A stretch of DNA of 64,000 nt from Eutreptiella sp. 'Long Island Sound 2002'. Its lineage: Eukaryota > Euglenozoa > Euglenophyceae > Eutreptiales > Eutreptiaceae. The stretch is taken from assembly GCA_964036045.1 (NCBI GenBank), contig OZ038378.1, positions 186,533,128 to 186,597,127 of the forward strand, read 5' to 3'. Shown here in pieces: positions 53,628-62,581 of the stretch. The notes below the pieces were generated by a model. It saw only the letters and a program-made list of their open reading frames with translations, was not told where the DNA came from and did not search any database. Position 1 is the first letter of the stretch, and the number at the start of each line of letters is the position of its first letter. Position numbers and translations under genes: made by a program.

Positions 53628-53668
53628 TCAGACTGATGAGGGCCTAGTGTTGGGCCGAAACCGGTCTG
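53628..53668 (+). ncRNA. Hammerhead-ribozyme-like core, unit 1
   Basis: Same layout as in unit 0: CTGATGA (53633), GGGCC-TAGTGTT-GGGCC, GAAAC, ACCGGTCTGG. The only change inside the motif affects the loop (TAGTGCT to TAGTGTT), which keeps stem II; the outer CAGAC/GTCTG pairing is perfect here. Loop change with core kept fits an RNA structure but is only one substitution. Confidence 0.45.
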
Positions 53669-53706
53669 GTTTTTTGGCTTTGTTTGTGGACGCTTGCATG
53701 TGAGCC

Positions 53707-54215
53707 GTGTGTGAAGTAGCCCGTGACCACCGCTGATTTTCTGATTGAGGACCCCTTCTCAGGATTTTCCGGCGAGGACAAGCTCAAAGCAAATCCCAAA
53801 AAATTCCAAAAAAATTCCAAAAACGTCCTGGCTGTGCAACTGTGTCTGTCGCATCCAAGGCAATACATTTCTCTATGTATTTCACAGAATGCTTCATGTT
53901 TCTAACCTAACCCTAACCCTAACCTGGTGTTTCGGAATTTCAGGTTGTTCCTGCACCGCTGTGAACCGCATGTACGGCCATGGCTCCTTGACATGCGACT
54001 GGCCACAGTGTGCATGTCAATGTATGGGCCAGTTTACAGCATCTGCACCCAGAAACCAAAGCCCATTTGGGCGTGGAATGCTTTGAATTGTGAGCCAGTG
54101 GTGGCATGCGGTTCAGAATTCGGTACGCACTTTTATGCTGTTCGGCAATTTGCTGTGTGGCACAACTGATTGCCCACTTGCACCCGGCCTGGCTGTGCAC
54201 AATTTTGCCCATCAT
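53707..54215 (+). repeat. 1,057-bp tandem repeat, unit 2 (3'-truncated)
   Basis: This matches unit 1 from GTGTGAAGTAGCCCG through CACAATTTTGCC and then diverges. It differs by an AAAAAATTCC duplication near 53790-53822 and by a telomere-type insert at 53902-53927. The truncation point at about 54212 leads into unrelated sequence. Confidence 0.85.
53902..53927 (+). repeat. Interstitial CCCTAA telomere-type insert with 5-bp duplication
   Basis: Unit 2 has 31 extra bases compared with unit 1: a 26-base block of CTAACC/CCCTAA repeats ending in TGG, flanked by TGTTT on both sides (53897-53901, 53928-53932). This is what insertion of telomeric DNA at a staggered break leaves, by telomerase or a related reverse transcriptase. 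It suggests TTAGGG-type telomeres for the host. Confidence 0.85.
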
Positions 54216-54779
54216 TTCATGCTCAAGTTTTGCTCGTTCCAAATATCTTCAGATGGCGGTCAACATGGACGGACCAAGGTGCACACAGGGAGGGATGCTG
54301 GTTCTGAGTGCTCAGCCATCTGCTCCGGTCTTGTTGGCATTCTTTACTGTTTTTTGCTTTGTGCCTTGTTTTGCAGGATTCGCTCGGGAATGTGGATGAT
54401 TGGTCCGGTGGGGTGCCCCTAGGAATTGCATTTCTGCCTCCCCTCCCCACCCCTGGCTTTGTGTTCTTTTAGTTTTACCAAAATCTCACTTTTTACCTTG
54501 CCATCTAAAAAAAAAGATTCTGCTGTTTTGACGTTTATAAACATGCGAATGAATTTTTTTTTTAGATTTTGGATTTCGTTGGAATCTTATTTTTTAGTCG
54601 AGAATCTTTTTTTTTTAGATGTGAAATACTTTTTTTAGATGTTTTTCCTCATTTTTTTAGCTGTTTATGCTCATTTTTTGGCTCTTTTGAATTAGATTTT
54701 AGCAGCTTTCTTAAATTGTAGCGTATCTAAAAAAACGATTTCGCATCTAAAAAAACGATTACCCCCAATTTGATCTGCT
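54216..54779. other. AT-rich region with repeated ATCTAAAAAAA words
   Basis: No gene. Runs of T or A flanked by AGAT/ATCT recur at 54502, 54562, 54607, 54633, 54726 and 54743. CATCT-A9-GATTC at 54502-54520 is the inverse of GAATC-T10-AGATG at 54602-54621 except for one extra T, so the pair could form a hairpin. A miniature inverted-repeat element is possible, but I see no TSD. Confidence 0.45.
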
Positions 54780-56090
54780 CCGAGAACAGGGGTTTTCCTT
54801 CGCTGGGGGACCTATGCAGAGACGTCATTTGAACGGATCATAGGTAATGCCTGGATTTTGTAAAGTAGGGCACGCAAGCTGGAACACGCTGGAACAAATA
54901 GGGACAGACCTAGGAGCAGTGGTATTGCCGCCAATGGCTGCCGATTTCATCGGTCAGGTCCAGGCATGCTTGGGGGATAAGCAAAGCAACGGGAGGCGGC
55001 AATGACTAGTTCTGATACGGTAGATGAAACGTTGTCCGGAGTAACAGGTGCCGTTGCCTCGGTCCGCGTGAACACACAACTGTGGCTTGTGGGGGACGTG
55101 GTGTGTGCGGGGACTCCATGACAGCACGGGTGATGAACCAAGTTTGATTTTGACACCCCCCCCCCCCTTTCCCCTCAGCTTGGACCACCAACCCCCCGTC
55201 CACCCCTCTAGACCCCCTGTGGAGCGCCAGATTAGCAAGAACAGGCGCTATACAAATGTTGTTTGTTGCCCAGACATGTTAAATGCAATCAGCAGTCCGC
55301 GTACAAGGGGCCCCTGGCGCGGGATGCTGCCAACCACATTGAGCACTGTGTCCGATCCATCTACTTCTCAAGCGGGGCTGCTAGCCTTGCTAGCAGTGCC
55401 CCACTCAGCAATGAGTGTGGGCGCAGCGTGGAACCGCGTGGCCACCAGCGTTTGGTGGCCCGTTGTGGTAACCCCGGGAGTGGAATTGCGGTACACAATG
55501 TGAAATGTGGGGTGTGGTACGAAGACTTTTCTACATAAAGGACCTGTTGTTGCCGTGCATGACACTGAGGTTACTGTTAAGTGTGCCACAGATAAGAACC
55601 ACACAAAGGTTACCGCCTCGGAGGTCCAGGAGAACGAAGAAGCAGCATGGGCAGCTTTCCACAAAGCCCAGATGAGTTCGTCTCCTGGTTCCGCAACGGG
55701 CACTCGATCTGGAAATTCTGATACCTCCTCAGAGCCGGCCTTGTTTCCTGAATCCACAACACAACCAGCCCCCCTCCCCTCCCCTACCGCTTAGGCGGCT
55801 CAAGTCGCATGGTCAAAGACAACAGAAAAGGTAGGAAAAAGACAGGTTTCAGAAAGCATCAAATAATAATTATTTTGATGGATATGTCTGGACCGTCGCA
55901 ACCCATTACCATGAAAGGAATATTGTCGTAGAAGTGACACGTCCCATGGGTCATGTACGGAAAAGTACCGTTTTGTGTCCATTCTTTGCGCGAGGCCTCG
56001 CGCAAAGGCGCTCATTTGTGTCAGATTAATGTACTGCAGCGCAATGCATTAGGCGTATGTGAGGTCGCTCGGCAGCTTCTGACTCCGACT
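54780..56090. other. Intergenic region, weak coding hints only
   Basis: A C-run followed by CCCTTTCCCCTCAG at 55155-55180 looks like a 3' splice site, and GGCGCTATACAAATG at about 55243 resembles tails of short retroelements. Frames at 55263-55538 (HIEHCVRSIYFSSG) and 55507-55794 are short and without known motifs; they might be exons of a decayed gene. 55800-56090 shows nothing further. Confidence 0.35.
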
Positions 56091-56366
56091 ATGAAGAGCC
56101 CCTTACCGCAACCCAAACCAGCTGAACCATGACAACGTGCCGAAGAAGATGTCCAACCGGACAACACTCAAGATCTTGCACACGGGGCTGTAGAAGATGT
56201 TCTTTCGTGGTTGTGCAAATATTGGCCCCATATGGTTGCTTATGAAACCTGCCTGCAATGTGATGAGTAGAATACACTACAATCGTTGAAGCTTTTGACG
56301 CCGGAGGACATTGCGCAAATGAATATTGTGCTGGGACATCAACGCTTGATGATGGGGACACACTGA
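56091..56366 (+). pseudogene. SAM-domain-like relic
   Basis: The frame from ATG 56091 reads MKSPLPQPKPAEP, then TGA (56130), then AEEDVQPDNTQDLAHG, then VEDVLSWLCKYWPHMVAYE, TAG (56268), NTLQSLKLLTPEDIAQMNIV and LGHQRLMMG before a TGA at 56364. The pattern (V-x-x-WL...Y...L..L..LT-x-EDI...I-x-LGHQR) is that of a sterile alpha motif, a protein-interaction helix bundle. Two in-frame stops make it a pseudogene, unless introns or recoding apply. It lies alone between repeats. Confidence 0.5.
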
Positions 56367-57644
56367 AGGATTGTAGCTACGGTGCTTGGCATGGTGGGGC
56401 ACCAACCCCCCTTTTTTTTGTTGGCCCGGAATTGACCGGGGGGTCTTTTGCAACACATTATGCCCTTAAACATAAATTCCCCCAGCACCATTTTGCCCAA
56501 AAGAGCTGTGGTCTGCAGTGGTGGTCAACCATGCGCAACCGTGCGTTGCCTTCACATCCAACCGTGCGCAACCGTGCACCCGAAGAAAGTAGTTTTGTGC
56601 AATGGTACACGCACAGCTTTAACGACGTCTCTGATCCCATTTTCATTTTTTCCGGATTTTGTGTCTAGGTCACTTCCGAGGCCTGCGGGTCAATAGGTCG
56701 GTAGGACTTGGGGGGTAGAAACCATGTGCTATACGAATTAGAATTCTAAGAAAATTCAGTTTTTGTAAATTAGAAATTGGAAGGCGGAGCATTCAGAATG
56801 GTTTTGAATTGCTATTGCTGTCGGTATATAGACTTTGTTTTGAATGTTGTGTGGTGTGGCAGAGCTTGGTGGGGTGTGGTGTGTTGTGGTGTGGTGCACA
56901 ATGTTCCGTAACACCTCTTTTTTCCGGCCCTTAAGGAATGTTGTTTTGGGGGTTAGGGTTAGGGTCACCGACTTGGTGGAACCAGGCTTGGTTTTATAAC
57001 CCTCTTTAGTGTCTAGGGTGGACCCACTAAGTTTAGCAAGCAAGCAGCAAGCAGCAAGCACACGCGAAATGGGTAAAAATCACAGCTCAGTCGTGGTGCT
57101 TCGGACTTCGCCAAAATTTTGGTGGATGCTACCTATGTGTGTTAGGGGCAACCACACGAAGGATGAGTCAAAAACTCAACAGTGGCGGCCGGTAGCGGTG
57201 AAGCCGGTTCGGACCCCCGTGGCCATCTTGGGGTCACTTGGGGTGTGTATCTATGTGCCGGCAAGCCGCCATTGGCTGATATCATACTCTCCCATCCACC
57301 TGAACTAACCCGTTGTGATAGTGTGATAGGTTTGGCCATTCCGGCTATGAGCGGTCACATTCAGTACCGAGGCGCCGCCAGCGGAGATTTATATATCAGA
57401 ATATCAGGAATCAACAGGGTTTTATTATCATAATGTTTCCGTAATTTTTCAGCCTTTCGTTCTGATAATCAGAATTTTTCGGCGACTGTCAGTTGGCTCG
57501 CGATTTTGCGTTAACCGATTGGTTAACTGTTATTTCCAGATATTTTGACGGATATTCCGTTGAAGGGTCAGATCTCATCAGCAAAGGGTTCGTTGCTTCC
57601 GCAATTCTCTAAATAAGCACTCGAAATTTTAATCAGAATTTTTC
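56367..57644. other. AT-rich intergenic DNA, short telomere-type tract
   Basis: No gene recognised. GGTTAGGGTTAGGGT at 56951-56965 is two telomere-type repeats on the opposite strand sense to 53902. GTGTGGTGTGG words at 56850-56895 form a small G/T tract, and AAGCAGCAAGCAGCAAGCA near 57040 is a 7-bp repeat. Short frames have no known motif. Confidence 0.4.
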
Positions 57645-57680
57645 GCGATGTCGAAATCGGATTTTCGACTTCGACATCGC
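57645..57680. repeat. Hairpin with 11-bp perfect stem
   Basis: GCGATGTCGAA and its exact complement TTCGACATCGC flank a 14-base loop. It is GC-rich in an AT-rich setting, just after several CAGAATTTTTC words (57466, 57634). It could be the end of an element or a terminator-like structure. Confidence 0.6.
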
Positions 57681-59470
57681 CGCACTTGATTTGGACTTCT
57701 TCGAGTGGTCATACTCCTTTCCCTATGCCCGAATCAGGTTTCCCTTATACTTGCCACCCATTTGACTTGGAGATATAAGGGAAACAAAAGTGAATCGTGG
57801 GACCACTTTGAAGAGCCATATCTACGAGCGAGTGTGAGGAAAGAGAATAAGGAAGGTTGGGTTGGAACTGCCTTGGTCTCAACTCAATTTAGGAAGCATC
57901 AAACGCCTTTGGTGTGTACACATGCCCGATATAGTAAGGGATAATGGTCAAGAGGGTATAAAGTGATATATAACTCTTGGACCGTGCAACCGAACATTTT
58001 ATTGTGACTTTCGAGTGTACCGCATGAGTGTTGGGGTTGCATAGCAACTTTTCTTTGGGTTTCTACGTATTTTTAACGTGAAGTTATGTCAATGGAGGGA
58101 CATGGCATATCATGGTGGGAGCCATATTTTGAGGGTATGTGTTGTATGCATGGTATATGTTTGATATGCTCACGCCCATGTTATATATCTTCGTGTGGCC
58201 GAAGAGATGGGGAGCCATACGTGACAAGGGCTTTGCCCATGTTCCAATTGTGGAATTCAAAGCGCTAGACCAAGTCTACCGCGTATGTATTGCTCATGGT
58301 ATGTTTGTCAAAGAGATCCATGGGTGCACTCCCATTTTCATGGGGCATGTAGATATTAGTGGCGAAGGTATCTCCATGCGCCTGATTGGGGATCCTAGTG
58401 GGGGAATTGTTCGCAAATGGTTCAAATCATTTGTGTATTGAATCATGAGCGGATATCATGGGTGAGCATAGAGATATACTATCATGACAACTTTGTATTT
58501 GGTCATATTTTCATGTTTTTGACCTCAGTTTTTGCTCATTTTTGCGTTTTGTGTACTCACCTGGTCAGCTAACAGCAAGAAGCCTATGGAGAGTCGAACC
58601 ATGGTATGTTGTTCATATGTTGGCATATGCTTTGGAGTTGAACACCACCATATGCCGGATCGTGTACTCCATTTGGCTTGGCGCACGAAGGATTTCAAGA
58701 ATTGGTCTCAAGATCATGGGCTGACTTGGGCAGTGCGTGGCGCCCATATCCGAAGGGGTTTCGAGGGTAAAATGGGATGTACATGGGCATTGGCCTTTGG
58801 TCTCTATCCTCCATGAATAGTAGACTTCGATTCCATGCATGCTTGGAGCCTTCGGATAAGTAGTAACTTCAATTTTGAGCATATGTGTGATATATGGCCA
58901 ATATGGTGTGAATTGGCAGTTTTTTGGCATGTTATGAGTTCAAACTCATAGGTCAATTCTCTAAGCCCATTCGACTCCAAGTCCAACCAAGGTTATGTCA
59001 GGGTAGGGCATGGTCCTGAGTGCCACTCTAGGCCATGATACGCCACCTTCCCTATTGGGCTAGGATTTAGAGGCTTGGGAGTGAACACATTTTTGGGGTT
59101 TATGTAATGACTTTTGACATGTGGCATTTAACCATCTTATTGGACTGGGTTCAGGGCATCATGTTGATGAGTCAAGGGAAGGTCTTGAGTCCAGGGAATG
59201 AGGGGTCTATGGCTGTGATTGTATAAGTTTCCATCTTTCCCCAACTTTGCTTTATTTGTGTTCATATGCCAATTTCAGGGCTTTCTTCCTTGGTGCAATT
59301 CTTGTACATGCCCGCCACCGTTGGAATACCGGTGTGCTGAACGAAAGCCCGCAGCCTGATTTGGATTGTGAATTGGGTTATTGCTGTACTTGTGGGATCT
59401 GGTTGCTGTTTCAGGGTTGAAGGAGGACTTTATTTCTATATTTTTGGATTTGGACCCTGGAGATTGAGGA
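57681..59470 (+). other. Leader or possible 5' LTR of the gag element
   Basis: About 1.8 kb without a convincing gene lies before gag. Repeated CATATGG/CATGGTATG words and frames at 58139-58441 (100 codons) and 58532-58816 (94 codons) lack motifs. Its position directly upstream of gag and of a primer-binding-site-like sequence at 59557 suggests an LTR and leader, but the second LTR would be outside the window, so the limits cannot be fixed. Confidence 0.35.
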
Positions 59471-62400
59471 ATGCAATCGTTGATCCGGAGTAAATCAGCA
59501 GGGGTTACAGGCGGAAGGGGCACAGCGGGGGCCGGTCCTGGTAGGGACCTTCTTTATGGTAGCAGAGGCTTACCTGCTGCCCCTACCAACCGCCGACCCG
59601 GGGACTTGGGCCCTTATGAGCCCTGCCCAAGTACGCCCCGGGTGCGTATTGTGGACTCGGTGGAGACCACGCCGGAGATTGGAGCCATAGAAGGACCGAG
59701 ACGTTCAAGAGCATGGCGAACTCCGGAAGTTGAAGCCCGAAGAGAAGAACGACACTCGGGAAGAGGAGGACGTGACATGGAGGACCTGGTCTCCATGTGT
59801 GAGCGTCGCTGCCGAAGGGCATGCAACCTCCGCTCCGCCGCGGAGGACTCTGATGAGGCCTGCCATTCAGGCAGCAGTGGAGGACGGGCCCGGCGCTACC
59901 GGAAGCGCGGGTCACCCAAGTCCGCGGCAAGGGACGCCGGGGCTATGGACACGGACCCCAGCCCGGTCAGGCTGTGGGAATCCGAGGGGCACTCCGAGGG
60001 CTATCGGACAGCCTACGAGCCACCTTCGGAGCCGGAGACGCCCGCGCCGATCGCCAGGGCGCATACAGCCCCTGAGCGCGCCCTGCAGCACGACGCCGAG
60101 GGCTTGGGGAGGCCAGCCAGGGCCTGGACGGCACCTGTGCCCCGGCACACGGGTCCAGAGACGGACGCCATAGGCGATACGCCCATGGGCGATGAGTCTG
60201 AGGTGCCGGGAACCGCGGGTTGCGCTGAATCCGGCGGAAAGCACGCTGCGTGCCACTGTGAGCACGTGTCCTTCCTCATGGGCAAGTACCCGAAGATGGG
60301 GATGGACGCCATCGTGCGTCACCTTGACCGCCTGGACAACGCCAAGGACGCTCTAGAGGAGGACGTCGCGGGGATCCTGGACGACCAGTCGGCCGCGGAG
60401 AACCACATGGAGGAGCTGCGAGCGGATCAGGCCCGGTACCGGGAGAATCTGGAGCTGGCCCTGCAGGAGCAGCAGCAAGTGGTGGACAGCGTCCTCCACT
60501 TAGTGGAGGACATGTCGGGACGCCTGAGAAGGCTAGAGGAGCGACAGCCCCTCGCCTCGGGTCCGGAGCTCCCGGCAAAGCCGGCCGCGGTAGAGCTGGT
60601 GGAGCGGGTTAAGACCCTCAGGAGCGCCATGGAGAAACCCATGGGCGGCCCTGCAGAGGCACCCTACGCGCCTCCGCGTGTTGACCCGGGTGCGCTGCCG
60701 TATGTCCCCCTGTTCAGCGAGTCCACAATGCTCGGGGAACACACGGCACCGGCTGGGTCCATGCGGGAAGGGCACGTGACCACGGACCCGAGGAGCCTGA
60801 CGGTACAGATGTCCCATGCCGCCCAGGATGTACCGCTCACGACGAATATGGCAGTCTATGCGGAAGAGAAGATCGAGATCCAGAACCAGACCATGCAGGG
60901 GCGAACCATGGGAAGCGCCGACGAACATGGTCGAGGCCATCCAAGCGGAAACCTGTGGGCGAAGGATCCCAATACGGGGATATGGACGGCCGATGGGGCA
61001 AATTCTTCCCGCATTCCAAACCCCATGGGTTCAGGCCCGACTGGACCGCACTCCATGGAGGAGAGGGATGTACGGGGAGTGTACTCACACCCCCCGGCCA
61101 CAGGTGGTATCCGTCTCGGTGGAGTGGTGGCTGGAGACGTCGGAGACGCCATCAGGATTGACGACCTCAGGGGAATCAAAATCCCCTATTACGACGGGAA
61201 CCCGTCCAACCTGGATGACTTCATCCTGGACTGGGAGGACTTCGCCGAGGAGGTCGTCGGCGAGATGCGGGGAGCGCCGCGGGACAAGTGGGTATGCCGG
61301 ACTTTCCCACACCGCTTGGCGCAGGACCTGAAGGAGGAGCTGCGGGATCAGATCCGGGAAGGATTGATCCGGACGGAGCAGGCCTGCCTCCAGTGGCTGG
61401 AGGATGAGGAGCGGGTGGACGCTCCAAACCAGAAGCTGGAGGACCCGTGGTCCATTCCACTGCCGCTGGACCGCGGTGAGTTGCGGGTCCGGGAGTGGAA
61501 CCGGTATCTGCGGAAGTACCGCAGATGCCTCAAGTTGGTGGAAGACTGGAACGAGGCCAGTGAAATCCGCCACTTGCTGAAGGACGTCCTCCCCAGCAAC
61601 TGGAAGAGGCGAGTGGAGGACGAGGAGAAGAAGCGCGCCAAGAAGCGGGTGGCGGTGCGGATCATGGCGGCGGAGGATACCCATTCGGGTATCATGGAGT
61701 TCTTCAGGAGGAACCTGGGCGAACCCAACCGGATGTTGGGCCTGAAGAACGCCGTGTATGTGGAGGTGTTTGGAGACTCCATGGGGCAAAGGTTGCTGCG
61801 CCTCAACAACGTGGAGTGGAGGCGCGGGGAGCCGCTGAGGATGCAGGTCATCTTCGCGCGCATGAGCCTGGACGAAATCGTGAAGTACATCACGGTGGAG
61901 CTGAAGCTCAATGCGAAGAACGAGGCCCACGTGCAGGATCGACATGGTCATGGACAACGAGGCCACCGAGACGACCGCCATCATCGAGAGATCCAGGTGG
62001 ACACGGCCAACTCCGCGGAGGATGGTAGTGGAAGTGGCCAAGACCACTGGTCCCGGGAGGATCACGAGGAGGCCCATTTCGTCGCGTTTGTGGCGCACAA
62101 CGTGAAGAACCATGGGCAGGATCGGTCCAGATGGAGCCAGGTGGGACCCAAGAAGGGCAAAGAGCCAAGGAGGATCGGGGACCCACCGCTCTCGTTCCGG
62201 GAGTACAGGTCTCAGCACGACGGGTGCTGGGTCTGTTATGGCAAGGGAAACAACCATGCACACGACCACCGTCACTGCAAGGTATACGAGGCGGACAAAA
62301 AGGCCTACTTCGCCGCCCACCCCGAGAAGAAGCCCAAGGAGCAGCGGATTTCCGATTGGAAGGCGAAGGGCGGAGACGGGGGAAAAGGCCAAGGCAAAGG

Positions 62401-62581
62401 CCAAGGAGAAGGCGGAGGAAGAGGCTATGGTGGTGGACCTGGTCAAGACCGACTAGTGAGGTCGATCGAGGAAGTTGCTGAGGACATGTTGAGGACGTTG
62501 GCGGAACTCAAAGCCCAGCAAAGTGGAGGACAAAGTCCTGGCGGATCGCAGCCGGAAGGGGCTGCGGGAAGCCATGTCTAG
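59471..62581 (+). CDS. gag: gag protein of an LTR-type retrotransposon (UAG-terminated)
   Basis: The frame is 1,036 codons from 59471. If the primer-binding site at 59557 is real, a later ATG (59777, MEDLVSM) is the better start. It has a coiled-coil-like acidic stretch (residues about 277-356), then a capsid-like core with IPYYDGNPSNLDDFILDWEDF, DEERVDAP and LVEDWNEASEIRHLLKDVLP, and a nucleocapsid zinc knuckle CWVCYGKGNNHAHDHRHC (C919-X2-C-X8-H-X4-C), followed by Gly/Lys-rich sequence. The overall style matches gag of retroelements from dinoflagellates and related algae. It ends at TAG (62579), but the same frame continues open into protease and pol, which suggests stop-codon readthrough. 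Confidence 0.8.
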   Translation: MQSLIRSKSAGVTGGRGTAGAGPGRDLLYGSRGLPAAPTNRRPGDLGPYEPCPSTPRVRIVDSVETTPEIGAIEGPRRSRAWRTPEVEARREERHSGRGGRDMEDLVSMCERRCRRACNLRSAAEDSDEACHSGSSGGRARRYRKRGSPKSAARDAGAMDTDPSPVRLWESEGHSEGYRTAYEPPSEPETPAPIARAHTAPERALQHDAEGLGRPARAWTAPVPRHTGPETDAIGDTPMGDESEVPGTAGCAESGGKHAACHCEHVSFLMGKYPKMGMDAIVRHLDRLDNAKDALEEDVAGILDDQSAAENHMEELRADQARYRENLELALQEQQQVVDSVLHLVEDMSGRLRRLEERQPLASGPELPAKPAAVELVERVKTLRSAMEKPMGGPAEAPYAPPRVDPGALPYVPLFSESTMLGEHTAPAGSMREGHVTTDPRSLTVQMSHAAQDVPLTTNMAVYAEEKIEIQNQTMQGRTMGSADEHGRGHPSGNLWAKDPNTGIWTADGANSSRIPNPMGSGPTGPHSMEERDVRGVYSHPPATGGIRLGGVVAGDVGDAIRIDDLRGIKIPYYDGNPSNLDDFILDWEDFAEEVVGEMRGAPRDKWVCRTFPHRLAQDLKEELRDQIREGLIRTEQACLQWLEDEERVDAPNQKLEDPWSIPLPLDRGELRVREWNRYLRKYRRCLKLVEDWNEASEIRHLLKDVLPSNWKRRVEDEEKKRAKKRVAVRIMAAEDTHSGIMEFFRRNLGEPNRMLGLKNAVYVEVFGDSMGQRLLRLNNVEWRRGEPLRMQVIFARMSLDEIVKYITVELKLNAKNEAHVQDRHGHGQRGHRDDRHHREIQVDTANSAEDGSGSGQDHWSREDHEEAHFVAFVAHNVKNHGQDRSRWSQVGPKKGKEPRRIGDPPLSFREYRSQHDGCWVCYGKGNNHAHDHRHCKVYEADKKAYFAAHPEKKPKEQRISDWKAKGGDGGKGQGKGQGEGGGRGYGGGPGQDRLVRSIEEVAEDMLRTLAELKAQQSGGQSPGGSQPEGAAGSHV
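59557..59568 (+). promoter_or_regulatory. Candidate tRNA primer-binding site
   Basis: TGGTAGCAGAGG is complementary to the 3' end of initiator methionine tRNAs with the CUCUGCUACCA end, the usual primer of many LTR retrotransposons. It lies inside the longest gag frame, 86 bases after its first ATG. The preceding bases (CTTTA) do not show the usual CA end of an LTR, which weakens the call. Confidence 0.4.

Larger units (their letters stand above)
52651..53706 (+). repeat. 1,057-bp tandem repeat, unit 1 (complete)
   Basis: This runs from GTGTGAAGTAGCCCGTGACC to GCTTGCATGTGAGCC, then the next unit starts with the same words. It contains ATTTCTCTATGTATTTCACAG, CTGTGTGGCACAACTGATTG, a 94-codon open frame (53129-53413), an inverted repeat GTGAGATAA/TTATCTCAC (53583-53591 and 53617-53625) and a hammerhead-like core. 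Tandem units of about 1 kb each holding a hammerhead-like motif resemble retrozymes or the terminal repeats of Penelope-like elements. No reverse transcriptase is present here, so it would be non-autonomous. Confidence 0.8.
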
